From Actinomadura oligospora ATCC 43269 (GTDB taxonomy: Bacteria; Actinomycetota; Actinomycetes; Streptosporangiales; Streptosporangiaceae), in NCBI RefSeq assembly GCF_000518265.1, contig NZ_JADG01000004.1:62001-126000 (forward strand): a DNA stretch of 64,000 nt, written 5' to 3'. The notes under the pieces are model-generated. The model was not told the DNA's origin and ran no database searches. It worked only from the letters and a program-made list of their open reading frames with translations. Both the position numbers and the translations under genes were made by a program. Shown here one piece after another: positions 1 through 8,052 of the stretch; within the stretch, counting starts at the first letter, position 1; the number at the start of each line of letters is the position of its first letter.

Positions 1-54
1 GGCAATGGTCTCAAACACCATCCAGTGTGGGTTCGAATCCCACTCGGGGCACCA
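1..54 (+). tRNA. tRNA or tRNA-like gene, 3' portion (5' end outside window)
   Basis: The anticodon arm is ATGGT/ACCAT (5-9/17-21) around the 7-nt loop CTCAAAC, giving anticodon CAA (12-14, leucine). The T arm is GTGGG/CCCAC (27-31/39-43) around TTCGAAT. The acceptor 3' strand TCGGGGC is at 44-50, followed by A and an encoded CCA (52-54). The variable region is only 5 nt (22-26), whereas bacterial leucine tRNAs normally carry a long variable arm. It may be a mis-typed or degenerate tRNA. The D arm and 5' acceptor strand are outside the window, so identity is uncertain. Confidence 0.8.
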
Positions 55-72
55 TAGACCAATAGGACAGTG

Positions 73-101
73 AAGCGCCGCCGACTACCGACGGCGCTTT
101 T
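73..101 (+). terminator. Intrinsic terminator after the tRNA
   Basis: A perfect 8-bp stem, AAGCGCCG (73-80) with CGGCGCTT (92-99), closes an 11-nt loop and runs into a TTTT tract (98-101). It lies 19 nt after the CCA end and before the next gene, so it probably ends the tRNA transcript. Confidence 0.8.
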
Positions 102-128
102 GTCGTACCCCTGCGTGACACTTGCCGC

Positions 129-890
129 ATGTACGACCCGAGAATGCGCCGACAGGCGCTTGAACTGCTGAACGAAGGCCGACCCGTCGCCGAGGTGAAC
201 CGGCGGACCGGTATCCCGACAACGACCCTCTACAACTGGCGAAAGAACCTCTCCGCCCAGTTCGATCGGGTCTTACCCATGTGTCCGCTCTGCCACGACC
301 GTCCGGTGGACGAGACCGCGTACTCGTACCTGCTGGGCCTGTATCTCGGTGATGGCCACATCGCCCATGCTCCGGGCGACAAAGGGGTCTTCCGTCTCGA
401 GATCGCCTGCAGTGACGTCTGGCCAGGCCTCATCGACGCCTGCGCCGACGCCCTGTCCACCGTCATGCCCGGCCTCAAGGTGGGACGCCGGGCATGCCCC
501 GGCTGCACCAATGTCGGCGCCTACTCCAAGCATTGGCCGTGCCTCTTCCCTCAGCACGGTCCTGGAATGAAGCACACCCGCAAGATCGAACTCGCGCCCT
601 GGCAGAGAACGGTCGTGGATCGGCACGGGCGCGAATTCGTTCGCGGCCTGATCCACTCGGATGGGTGCCGCACGACCAACCGCGTCCGACGTCCGGGCAA
701 GGACGGGGACCGGTCGTACGAGTACCCGCGGTACTTCTTCTCCAATGCGTCCGACGACATTCGGAAGCTCTACACGGACGCGCTCGATGCGCTCGGGATC
801 GCGTGGAAGCAGAACAACGCGCGGAACATCTCGGTGGCGCGGGCCGAGGCGGTGGCTCGGTTGGACGAGTTCGTGGGGCCCAAGTACTGA
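129..890 (+). CDS. HTH plus LAGLIDADG-type homing-endonuclease-like protein
   Basis: 253 residues. Residues 1-42 form a homeodomain-like helix-turn-helix of transposase/resolvase type (MRRQALELLNEG, then TTLYNWRKN). A CPLC pair (52-55) and a CPGC pair (123-126) could bind zinc. Two LAGLIDADG-type helices are visible: YLLGLYLGDGHI at 67-78 and FVRGLIHSDGC at 170-180, each ending in the acidic-glycine pattern of single-chain LAGLIDADG nucleases. No intein or intron host is seen around it. It starts 28 nt after the tRNA terminator. From general knowledge, proteins of this kind are often annotated as transcriptional regulators in actinomycetes. Nuclease activity is unproven: it could be a DNA-binding regulator derived from a homing enzyme. 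Confidence 0.75.
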   Translation: MYDPRMRRQALELLNEGRPVAEVNRRTGIPTTTLYNWRKNLSAQFDRVLPMCPLCHDRPVDETAYSYLLGLYLGDGHIAHAPGDKGVFRLEIACSDVWPGLIDACADALSTVMPGLKVGRRACPGCTNVGAYSKHWPCLFPQHGPGMKHTRKIELAPWQRTVVDRHGREFVRGLIHSDGCRTTNRVRRPGKDGDRSYEYPRYFFSNASDDIRKLYTDALDALGIAWKQNNARNISVARAEAVARLDEFVGPKY

Positions 891-947
891 GGGCCGCGCT
901 GACGTAGGGGGGTCCGGCGGCCGGTCGAGGGTGCGCGGCGTCTTGGG

Positions 948-1367
948 TCAGCCGACGAGGTTCTGGAGGAGGGTGCGCAGGGCGTCCTGCTGGTCTGTGG
1001 TGAGGGCCGTCAGGGGGGTGTGGGCGGCCAGGCGGTCGAGGACCTCGGCGCGGCGCTGGTGGCCGGTCTCGGTGAGGACGACCTGCTTGGCGCGGCGGTC
1101 GGTGGGGTGCGGGCGGCGTTCGGCGAGGCCCTGTTTCTCGAGGCGGTCGATGACGAAGGTGGCGTTGGGGGGTTCGCAGACCATGCGGTGGGCGAGTTCG
1201 CGGGCGGTGATGGGCTCGGTGAGTTCGCGGAGGGCGATGACCTGGGTGGGAGTGAGGTCGAGTTCGTCGGCGGCCTGGCGGACGTGGGTGTCGAGGCGCT
1301 GGATGAAGCGGTGGGCGAGCTTGCAGATGTCGCGGTCGAGCTGGGGGTCGGCGGCGGGCTGGCGCAT
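948..1367 (-). CDS. MarR family transcriptional regulator
   Basis: 139 residues, the usual MarR length. The winged helix covers about residues 35-105: a recognition region LTPTQVIALREL, then ARELAHRMVCEPPNATFVID, and the wing DRRAKQVVLTETG with the conserved D-R-R. Flanking helices form the dimer interface. The gene is divergent from an MFS transporter, and the 85-nt gap holds an AT-rich palindrome. This is the classic arrangement of a repressor controlling itself and the adjacent efflux pump, released by a small ligand. The ligand cannot be predicted. No clear Shine-Dalgarno precedes the ATG. Confidence 0.9.
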   Translation of the reverse strand: MRQPAADPQLDRDICKLAHRFIQRLDTHVRQAADELDLTPTQVIALRELTEPITARELAHRMVCEPPNATFVIDRLEKQGLAERRPHPTDRRAKQVVLTETGHQRRAEVLDRLAAHTPLTALTTDQQDALRTLLQNLVG

Positions 1368-1405
1368 GGCAGGAAGTGTAGCGAGGCGCTTCGAATCATG
1401 ATAAT

Positions 1406-1430
1406 TATAACTCGAATCATTCGAGCTATA
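1406..1430. promoter_or_regulatory. Palindromic MarR operator between divergent promoters
   Basis: CTCGAA-TCA-TTCGAG is a perfect 6-3-6 palindrome (1411-1425), extended by TATA on both sides (1406-1409 and 1427-1430). Part of it (TCGAATCAT) recurs as a direct repeat at 1391-1399. TATAAT on the minus strand (1409-1404) and TATAAC on the plus strand (1427-1432) can serve as -10 boxes for the two divergent genes, so binding here would block both. The region is strikingly AT-rich for this genome. Confidence 0.7.
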
Positions 1431-1452
1431 ACTAGTTGGGGGGTGGCACTTC

Positions 1453-2640
1453 GTGCTGCTCTGGTCTCTGATGCTCGTGGTGTTCGGGCTGACAACGGGC
1501 GAGTTCGTGGTCGCGGGGATCCTGCCGGACGTGGCGGGGAGTCTCGACGTGTCGGTTCCGACGGCGGGACTGCTGGTGACGGCGTACGCGGCGGGGATGA
1601 TCGTCGGAGGGCCGGTGGTGACCGTCCTGACGGCGCGGATGTCGCGGCGGGCCCTGGTGGTGGGCCTGATCGCGGTGGCGGTCGCGGCGAACGCCTGGTC
1701 GGCGGCGGCGCCGGACTACATGTCGCTGCTGGCCGGACGGTTCGCGGCGGGGTTGGTGGTCGCGACGTTCTTCGCGGTGGCGATCACGACGGCGGTCGGG
1801 ACGGCCCCGGAGGGCGGTCAGGCGCGGGCGGTGGCGCGGCTGACGGTCGGGATGAACCTCGGGATGGTGCTGGGGACACCGCTCGGGACGCTGGTGGGGC
1901 ACGCGGTGGGGTGGCGGGCGTCGTTCGGGGCGGTCGCGGTTCTGGTGTTGGTGGCGTTGCCGCTGGTGGCGGGGGCGGTTCCGGCGGGTGGTGCGGCGCT
2001 CGACGGGGTGTCGGCGGCGGCCGGGCTGCGGGCGTTCGCGAACCGGGGCGTCCTGGCGGCGATCGCGCTGACGGTGCTGGGGAACGTCGGGGTCGTGATG
2101 GTGTTCAGCTTCGCGGCTCCGCTGATGACGGACGTGGCGGGGTTCTCGCCGGGTGCGGTGCCGGTGCTGCTGCTGGTGTACGGCGCGGGCGCGGTCGTGG
2201 GGAACTTCGGCGGGGCGTGGCTGGCGGACCGGGCGCTGATGCCGTCGGTGGCGGGGCTGCTCGCGGTGCTGGCGGGGGTGCTGGGCGCGGGGTGGTTCGC
2301 GGGTGGGCACCGGGTGTCGGCGGCGGTGCTGGTGTTCGTGCTGGGGGCGCTGGCGTTCGCGGTGATCCCGGGGATGCAGACGCGGGTCGTGACGTCGGCG
2401 CGGACGGCTCCGTTGCTGGCGGTGGCGGTGAACGCGTCCGGGTTCCAGGTGGCGGCCGCGTTCGCGGGGTGGCTGGGTGGCCGGGTGATCGACGCGGGTG
2501 GCGGTGTGCGCGGTCTGTATCCGGTGGCGGCGGCGCTGACGGCGGCGGGTCTGGCGCTGGCCGTGGTGGTGCTGGTGAACGATCGCCGTTCGTCCCGGCG
2601 GGTGCCGGTCGTGGAGCCCGAGGTGGTGGAGCAGGTGTGA
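1453..2640 (+). CDS. MFS transporter, DHA1-type drug/sugar efflux
   Basis: 395 residues with about 12 hydrophobic segments. The first helix contains TTGEFVVAGILPDVA, the motif typical of the AraJ/Cml (DHA1) efflux branch. The motif-A-like loop is TARMSRRALVVG. The protein should act in the cytoplasmic membrane as a proton antiporter exporting small molecules. The GTG start is preceded by the G-rich tract GGGGGGTGG. The gene is divergent from a MarR regulator whose operator overlaps its promoter, suggesting substrate-induced export. Substrate unknown. Confidence 0.88.
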   Translation: MLLWSLMLVVFGLTTGEFVVAGILPDVAGSLDVSVPTAGLLVTAYAAGMIVGGPVVTVLTARMSRRALVVGLIAVAVAANAWSAAAPDYMSLLAGRFAAGLVVATFFAVAITTAVGTAPEGGQARAVARLTVGMNLGMVLGTPLGTLVGHAVGWRASFGAVAVLVLVALPLVAGAVPAGGAALDGVSAAAGLRAFANRGVLAAIALTVLGNVGVVMVFSFAAPLMTDVAGFSPGAVPVLLLVYGAGAVVGNFGGAWLADRALMPSVAGLLAVLAGVLGAGWFAGGHRVSAAVLVFVLGALAFAVIPGMQTRVVTSARTAPLLAVAVNASGFQVAAAFAGWLGGRVIDAGGGVRGLYPVAAALTAAGLALAVVVLVNDRRSSRRVPVVEPEVVEQV

Positions 2641-2800
2641 CGCGGGCGCGAACGCGGAAGACGCGGTCGCCCTGATGTCGGCGGGGTTCGGGGCCGGAGG
2701 TGTTCTTCGACCTCAGGCCCGGAACCCCGCCGCCGCCTCGCGGCTGCCACACGCGACGCCCACCATGCGCCCCGTCCGCGACGCGCCCCGTTCGGGGCGC

Positions 2801-3078
2801 TCCGCGTTCGAGGCGCTCCGCGTCCGCGGTGCGCTGCGTCCGCGGTGCGCTGCGTCTGGGCCATCGCGTACGCAGTGGGTCCGCGTCCGCGGTGCGCCAC
2901 ATTCGTAGCGCGCCGCGTTCACGGCATTTCGCGTCCGCAATGCGCTGCGTCCGGGCCACCGCGTTCGCGATGTGCCATGTTCGCAGGCCGCCACGTTCGC
3001 AGCCTGCCGCGCTCATGGCGTTCGCGGCCGCGGTGCGCCCGCGTTCGTGCTGCCGGGTCCGCGGTGCGCCGCGTCGGG
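2801..3078. repeat. Degenerate 16-nt tandem repeat field
   Basis: The gap between the convergent MFS and pyruvate kinase genes (2641-3100) has no convincing gene. From about 2801 it consists of roughly 16-nt degenerate units of the form CGTYCGCGGTGCGCYG, with variants such as CATTCGTAGCGCGCCG, CGTTCACGGCATTTCG and CGTCCGCAATGCGCTG. A 16-nt period shifts the reading frame, so any open frame across it is incidental. No spacers or terminal inverted repeats are seen. Confidence 0.8.
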
Positions 3079-3100
3079 GATGCGGCGCGTTGGGGGTGGG

Positions 3101-4543
3101 TCAGTCGTTGAGGTGGGCTATCGCGTCGCCGATGCGGTGGACGCGGAGGGCGTTGGTGGAGCCGGGGGTGCCGGGTGGGTTGCCCGCGACGATGACGACG
3201 CGGTCGCCCTTCTGGCAGCGGCCGGATTCGAGGAGGCCCTGTTCGACCTGGCGGACCATCTCGTCGGTGTGGTCGGCGAAGGGGACGATGAAGGTCTCGA
3301 CGCCCCAGACGTGGGCGAGGCGGCCGCGGACGGCGGGGACGGAGGTGAAGGCGAGCAGGGGGATGGGCGAGCGGTAGCGGGAGAGGCGGCGGGCGGTCTC
3401 GCCGGACATGGTGAAGGCGACCAGGGCCTTCGCGCCGACGATGGCGCCGACCTCGGCGGCGGCGCGGGCGATGGCGCCGCCGACGGTCTCGGGCATGCGG
3501 TCGAGGGTGTGGGTGGCGTGGAGGCTGGATCCCTCGGCGGTCTGCACGATGCGGCTCATCGTGCGGACGGCCTCGATGGGGTACTGGCCGACGCTGGTCT
3601 CGCCGGAGAGCATGACGGCGTCGGCGCCCTCGAAGACGGCGTTGGCGACGTCGCTGGTCTCGGCGCGGGTGGGGCGCGGCGCGCTGATCATGGATTCGAG
3701 CATCTGGGTGGCGACGATGACCGGGCGGGCCTTGTCGCGGCAGAGTTCGATGGCGCGCTTCTGGACGATGGGGACCTCTTCGAGGGGCAGTTCGACCCCG
3801 AGGTCGCCGCGGGCGACCATGATGCCGTCGAAGGCGGCGACGATCTCCTTGAGGTTCCGGACGGCCTGGGGCTTCTCGATCTTGCCGATGAGGGGGACGC
3901 GGATGCCCTCCTCGTCCATGATCCGGTAGCAGATGTCGGCGTCCTCGGGGGTGCGGACGAAGGAGAGGGCGACCATGTCGACGCCGAGGCGCAGGGCCCA
4001 GCGCAGGTCGGTCTCGTCCTTCTCGGTGAGGGCGGGGACGCTGACGGGGACGCCGGGGAGGTTGAGGCCCTTGTTGTCGGAGACCATGCCGCCGACGGTG
4101 ACCTCGGTGGTGACGCGGGGGCCGTCGACGGCGGTGACGCGGAGGCCGACGCGGCCGTCGTCGATGAGGACGGTGTCGCCGGGCGAGACGTCGCCGGGGA
4201 GGCCCTGGTAGGTGGTGGAGACCTCGCGGCGGGTGCCGGGGACGGCCTCGGTGGTGATGACGAAGGTGTCGCCGAGCGTGAGCCGGACCGGGCCGTCGGG
4301 GAAACGGCCGATGCGGATCTTGGGGCCCTGCAGGTCGGCGAGGACGCCGACGGCGCGGCCGTGGCGTTCGGCGGCGGCGCGGATGCGGTGGTAGACCTCC
4401 TCGTGGACGGCGTGTTCGCCGTGGCTCATGTTGAGCCTGGCGACGTCGACGCCGGCCTCGACGAGGGCGTCGATCCGCTCCGGACTGGAGACGGCGGGGC
4501 CGATGGTGCTGATGATCTTCGCTCGACGGGTCACGTAGCACAA
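3101..4543 (-). CDS. pyk: Pyruvate kinase
   Basis: 480 residues, full length for the family. It converts phosphoenolpyruvate and ADP to pyruvate and ATP, the last step of glycolysis, in the cytoplasm. N-terminal TRRAKIISTIGPA and ARLNMSHG are the barrel start. The B domain follows (VLIDDGRVGLRV). The Mg/PEP site IMVARGDLGVELP and VATQMLESM, then SGETSVGQYP, are typical. The frame opens at TTG (4543); GTG at 4534, giving VTRRAKII, matches the usual family start better and may be the true start. Dre-like palindromes lie 60-90 nt upstream, suggesting DasR control. The gene is convergent with the MFS gene across a repeat field. Confidence 0.96.
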   Translation of the reverse strand: MCYVTRRAKIISTIGPAVSSPERIDALVEAGVDVARLNMSHGEHAVHEEVYHRIRAAAERHGRAVGVLADLQGPKIRIGRFPDGPVRLTLGDTFVITTEAVPGTRREVSTTYQGLPGDVSPGDTVLIDDGRVGLRVTAVDGPRVTTEVTVGGMVSDNKGLNLPGVPVSVPALTEKDETDLRWALRLGVDMVALSFVRTPEDADICYRIMDEEGIRVPLIGKIEKPQAVRNLKEIVAAFDGIMVARGDLGVELPLEEVPIVQKRAIELCRDKARPVIVATQMLESMISAPRPTRAETSDVANAVFEGADAVMLSGETSVGQYPIEAVRTMSRIVQTAEGSSLHATHTLDRMPETVGGAIARAAAEVGAIVGAKALVAFTMSGETARRLSRYRSPIPLLAFTSVPAVRGRLAHVWGVETFIVPFADHTDEMVRQVEQGLLESGRCQKGDRVVIVAGNPPGTPGSTNALRVHRIGDAIAHLND

Positions 4544-4605
4544 CGGTATCGAGTTACCTGCCGGTATCGGTATTTGGGCAGCTCATTGACCTCGAAGGTT
4601 CACCC

Positions 4606-4634
4606 AGTGGTCCAGCCCATTGGTCTGGACCACC
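4606..4634. promoter_or_regulatory. Tandem dre-like (DasR-type) palindromes upstream of pyk
   Basis: Two overlapping 16-mers resemble the DasR element AGTGGTCTAGACCACT: AGTGGTCCAGCCCATT (4606-4621) and ATTGGTCTGGACCACC (4619-4634), each matching about 13 of 16 positions. Together they also form a 9-bp inverted repeat, GTGGTCCAG/CTGGACCAC (4607-4615/4625-4633). DasR is the GlcNAc-responsive GntR regulator of actinomycetes. Its use here is inferred from sequence likeness. Confidence 0.6.
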
Positions 4635-4770
4635 CGGTTCCGGCGGACGGCGTCCGGCGCCTCCGGCGGCGCCCCGGACAGCCGTCCGACGCCCTGCGGT
4701 CACGCCCTGCGGTCACGCCCGAGGCCCCACGTCTCGCGACGGACGGCGGCCCGGCTGGTGGTTCGGGGTG

Positions 4771-5322
4771 TCAGCGGGCGAAGGCTTCGGTGGCGGCTTG
4801 GCCGAAGGGCTTCAGGTCGTCGGGCTTGCGGCTGGTGACCAGGCGGTTCGGGCCGTCGTCGCAGATGACGACCTCCTGGTCCACCCAGGTCGCTCCGGCG
4901 TTGCGCAGGTCGGTCTGGAGGCTCGGCCAGGACGTCAGGGTGCGGCCGCGGACGACGTCGGCCTCGATGAGCGTCCAGGGGGCGTGGCAGATCGCGGCGA
5001 CGGGCTTGCCCGCGTCGAAGAATCCGCGGGCGAAGGCGACCGCCTTCGGTTCGGTGCGCAGGAGGTCGGGGTTGGCGACGCCGCCCGGCAGGACGAGGCC
5101 GTCGAAGTCGTCCGGGCCGGAGTTCTCGACGGTGCCGTCGACGGTGAAGGTGTCGCCCTTGTCGAGGTGGTTGAAGGCCTGGATCCGGCCGGAGGCGGTG
5201 GAGATGAGCCTGGGGGTGCCGCCCGCCCGCTCCACGGCCTTCCAGGGTTCGGTGAGTTCGACCTGCTCGGTGCCTTCGGGCGCGGCGAGGAAGGCGATCG
5301 TCCTGCCCTTGAGGTCGGTCAT
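4771..5322 (-). CDS. DJ-1/PfpI family protein (type 1 glutamine amidotransferase-like)
   Basis: 183 residues, the normal PfpI length. Residues 1-12 start the flavodoxin-like fold (MTDLKGRTIAFLAA). DDFDGLVLPGG precedes the conserved acidic/glycine turn. The nucleophile elbow is AAICHAPWTLIE, with catalytic Cys followed by His. C-terminal VVICDDGPNRLVTSRKPDDL matches the PfpI end signature. Members act as deglycases, chaperones or proteases of stress-damaged proteins; which applies here is unknown. It is divergent from an AraC regulator. Confidence 0.9.
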   Translation of the reverse strand: MTDLKGRTIAFLAAPEGTEQVELTEPWKAVERAGGTPRLISTASGRIQAFNHLDKGDTFTVDGTVENSGPDDFDGLVLPGGVANPDLLRTEPKAVAFARGFFDAGKPVAAICHAPWTLIEADVVRGRTLTSWPSLQTDLRNAGATWVDQEVVICDDGPNRLVTSRKPDDLKPFGQAATEAFAR

Positions 5323-5395
5323 GGTGTTCTCCCTGCTCGTCTTGGCTACTTTGGTAGGCCCTGCCCAGGTCAGGTGGGGTTATTCAGGGGGGTGC

Positions 5396-6178
5396 ATGGG
5401 TTACCGCGAGGAGGCCGTGCCCGCCGGTTCGGGCTTGACCTGCTCTTGGCGTCAGGCGGTTCCGGTGGACGCGGAGCGGTTCGTCCAGCGGGTGGTCCCG
5501 GACGGCTGCGTGGACCTGATCTGGTGGTCGCGGGACGCGGAGCTCCTGGTGGCGGGGCCGGACACGGGTCCGATGCCGACGCGGATGGAGCCCGGTGAGG
5601 TGCTGGTGGGCGTCCGGTTCGCGCCGGGACGGGCCGCGCCGGTGCTCGGCGTCCCGGCGGACGCCCTGCGCGACGCCCGGGTCCCGCTTTCCGAGCTGTG
5701 GGGCGAGGAGGCCGTTCGTCTCGGTGAGCTGGTCGCCCGTTCGGTCGCGAGCACGCCCGAGGCGCCGGACGTGCCCGCTCCCCCGCGTTCGCCGGGCGCG
5801 CTCGTCGTCCCGGACGCCGGTCGGGGGACGGACGTGCTGGTGGCCGCGGTCCTGGAGCGGCGGGCGGGGCCGGTTGATCCGATGGTGGCCCCGGCGGTCC
5901 GGGGGCTGGCGTCGGGGGCGTCGGTGCGGGACGTGGCGGACGCGGTGGGCCTGAGTGAGCGGCAGTTGCGGCGGCGGGCGCTGGCGGCGTTCGGGTACGG
6001 GCCGAAGGTGTTGCAGCGTGTGCTGCGGTTTCAGCGGGCGCTGGGGGCGGCTCGGGCGGGGGTTCCGGCGGCGGAGGCGGCGGTGGACGCCGGGTACGCG
6101 GATCAGGCGCATATGGCGCATGAGGTGCGGGAGCTCGCGGGCGTCCCGCTCGGGACGTTGTTGGGCGAAGGCGGCTGA
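5396..6178 (+). CDS. AraC family transcriptional regulator
   Basis: 260 residues from ATG 5396, preceded by CAGGGGGGTG as a ribosome binding site. The N-terminal half (YREEAVPAGSGLTCSWRQAV, VPDGCVDLIWW, LVGVRFAPGRAAP) matches the DUF6597-type sensing domain of AraC proteins. The C-terminal third carries the two helix-turn-helix motifs: ASVRDVADAVGLSERQLRRR and PAAEAAVDAGYADQAHMAHE. It lies divergent from the DJ-1/PfpI gene with 73 nt between start codons, so it may control that gene. The first 20 or so residues may be variable. Confidence 0.88.
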   Translation: MGYREEAVPAGSGLTCSWRQAVPVDAERFVQRVVPDGCVDLIWWSRDAELLVAGPDTGPMPTRMEPGEVLVGVRFAPGRAAPVLGVPADALRDARVPLSELWGEEAVRLGELVARSVASTPEAPDVPAPPRSPGALVVPDAGRGTDVLVAAVLERRAGPVDPMVAPAVRGLASGASVRDVADAVGLSERQLRRRALAAFGYGPKVLQRVLRFQRALGAARAGVPAAEAAVDAGYADQAHMAHEVRELAGVPLGTLLGEGG

Positions 6179-6445
6179 ATCACCCGGGTGCGGTTCCTCG
6201 CGTCCAGGGGTGGGGGCCGTCATGATGACTGGACGTCGCGCACGGGACGACAGAGGGTGACGTCCACGATCGGCCGTTGGTCCGGATGGTTCCCTTCGAG
6301 GTTCCTGAGCCGCGCTCTCCGGGACCGTCGCTGATCGTCCGCGGCCGGGTGAGGATCATGTTCATCCGGCGCGGGCGCCCGCGTCACCGGTGGTGCGGCA
6401 GGTTCGTCCCGGCGTTTCCACGAACGGGGACAGACGGGAGCCGGA

Positions 6446-7960
6446 ATGCCGGAACCGGGGCCGGGCGGGGCCGATACGCCGACGCCCGACGCGTCCGTCC
6501 CGCCGGTGTCGAGGCCGGGTGCGGCGTTGACGCGCCGACGCCTGCTGGGGACGGCGGGGGTGGCCGCGGCCGCGGCATTCGCCGCCGAGGTGCTGCCATC
6601 GAACGTCCGCCGGGCGATGGCCGAGACGGCCGGGCCGCCGCGCAACGGGAAACTGTGGGACATCCGGCACGTGGTGATCCTGATGCAGGAGAACCGGAGC
6701 TTCGACCACTACTTCGGGGTGATGCCGGGCGTGCGCGGGTTCTCCGATCCGGACGCGCCGAGGCTGCAGGACGGCAGGCCGGTGTTCTACCAGCCCGATC
6801 CGCAGAATCCGGACGAGTGCCTGCTGCCGTTCCACCTGGACTCGCGGACGACGAGCGCGCAGGCGATCCCGTCCACGAACCACTCGTGGCGGGTGCAGCA
6901 CGACTCGTGGAACGGCGGCCGGATGGACCGGTGGCTGTACGCGCGCTCGGACCCGCAGCTGGACGGCGCGAACTACCCGTTCGCGATGGGCTACTACACG
7001 CGCGAGGACATCCCGTTCCACTGGGCGCTGGCGGAGCAGTTCACGGTGTGCGACCGGTACCACTGCTCGGTCCTGGGACCGACGTGGCCGAACCGGCTGT
7101 ACCTCATGAGCGGGTCCGTCGACGCGGACGGCGGGCACGGCGGCCCGGTGATCTCGAACCGCGCCCCGGAGCCGTTCACGTGGCCGACGTACCCGGAGGC
7201 GCTGACGCTCGCCGGGGTGTCGTGGAGGGTCTACCAGCAGACCGACAACTACGGCTGCAACGTCCTGGAGTACTTCAAGGCGTTCCAGGACGCGCCGGTG
7301 AGCTCCCCGCTCTACAGGAACGGGCTGCGGACCTACGACGCCGGCCAGTTCGCGTACGACGCGCGGCACGACCGGCTGCCGACCGTGTCGTGGATCATCC
7401 CGACGAGCTACCAGTCGGAGCATCCGGACTACACCCCGGCGGCGGGCGCGGACTTCGTCGCGAGCCAGATCGACGCGATCGCCTCGCATCCCGACGTGTG
7501 GTGCAAGACGCTGTTCATCCTGAACTACGACGAGAACGACGGGCTGTTCGACCACGTCCCGCCGCCCTGTCCCCCGCCCGGGACGAGCGGCGAGTTCGTC
7601 GACGGGCAGCCGGTCGGCGGCGGGTTCCGGGTGCCGTGCCTGCTGGTGTCGCCGTGGACGCAGGGCGGCTGGGTGGCGTCCGAGCCGTTCGACCACACCT
7701 CGACGCTGCGGCTGCTGGAGCGGCTCACGGGCGTCCGCGTGCCGAGCCTGACGCCGTGGCGGCGGACGGCGTTCGGCGACCTCACCAGCGCGCTGCGGGT
7801 GGCGCCGATGGGGCGTCCGCCGAAGCTGCCCGACACCAAGAGGGAGCTGGCGCGGGCCGTGGAGGAGATCACGCGCCTGCCTCCGCCGTCCTTCCCGGTC
7901 GGCGCGCCGCAGGACCCGCCGCGCCAGCGGCGCGGATCGCGCCCCAGGCCGAGCCCCTGA
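6446..7960 (+). CDS. Tat-exported phosphoesterase (phospholipase C / acid phosphatase family)
   Basis: 504 residues. TRRRLLGTAG at 29-38 plus an Ala-rich core is a twin-arginine signal, so the enzyme folds inside and is exported. The mature part opens with HVVILMQENRSFDHYFG (about 75-91), the signature of the bacterial phosphoesterase/phospholipase C family (PF04185), and later has LNYDENDGLFDHVPPP, another metal-site motif. Long phospholipases of this family reach about 690 residues through two C-terminal domains that are absent here, so substrate (phospholipid or other phosphate ester) is open. A YVTN propeller gene follows after 92 nt and may be co-transcribed. Confidence 0.9.
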   Translation: MPEPGPGGADTPTPDASVPPVSRPGAALTRRRLLGTAGVAAAAAFAAEVLPSNVRRAMAETAGPPRNGKLWDIRHVVILMQENRSFDHYFGVMPGVRGFSDPDAPRLQDGRPVFYQPDPQNPDECLLPFHLDSRTTSAQAIPSTNHSWRVQHDSWNGGRMDRWLYARSDPQLDGANYPFAMGYYTREDIPFHWALAEQFTVCDRYHCSVLGPTWPNRLYLMSGSVDADGGHGGPVISNRAPEPFTWPTYPEALTLAGVSWRVYQQTDNYGCNVLEYFKAFQDAPVSSPLYRNGLRTYDAGQFAYDARHDRLPTVSWIIPTSYQSEHPDYTPAAGADFVASQIDAIASHPDVWCKTLFILNYDENDGLFDHVPPPCPPPGTSGEFVDGQPVGGGFRVPCLLVSPWTQGGWVASEPFDHTSTLRLLERLTGVRVPSLTPWRRTAFGDLTSALRVAPMGRPPKLPDTKRELARAVEEITRLPPPSFPVGAPQDPPRQRRGSRPRPSP

Positions 7961-8052
7961 CCCCGCCGGACGACAACGCCCCCGGACAAGCAGAGCCGAA
8001 CGACGACGCCCCGGACAAGCGAGCCGGTCACCGGACAGAAGGAGGCGGGAGA

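Noticed and set aside
1-54. Group I intron or tmRNA end
   Set aside because: The anticodon loop is uninterrupted and the T arm and CCA end are those of an ordinary tRNA. No tag-peptide or pseudoknot features are visible in the part present.
2801-3078. CRISPR-like array
   Set aside because: Units are contiguous and degenerate with no spacers of constant length, and no cas genes are present. The same holds for the arrays at 31929 and 40528.
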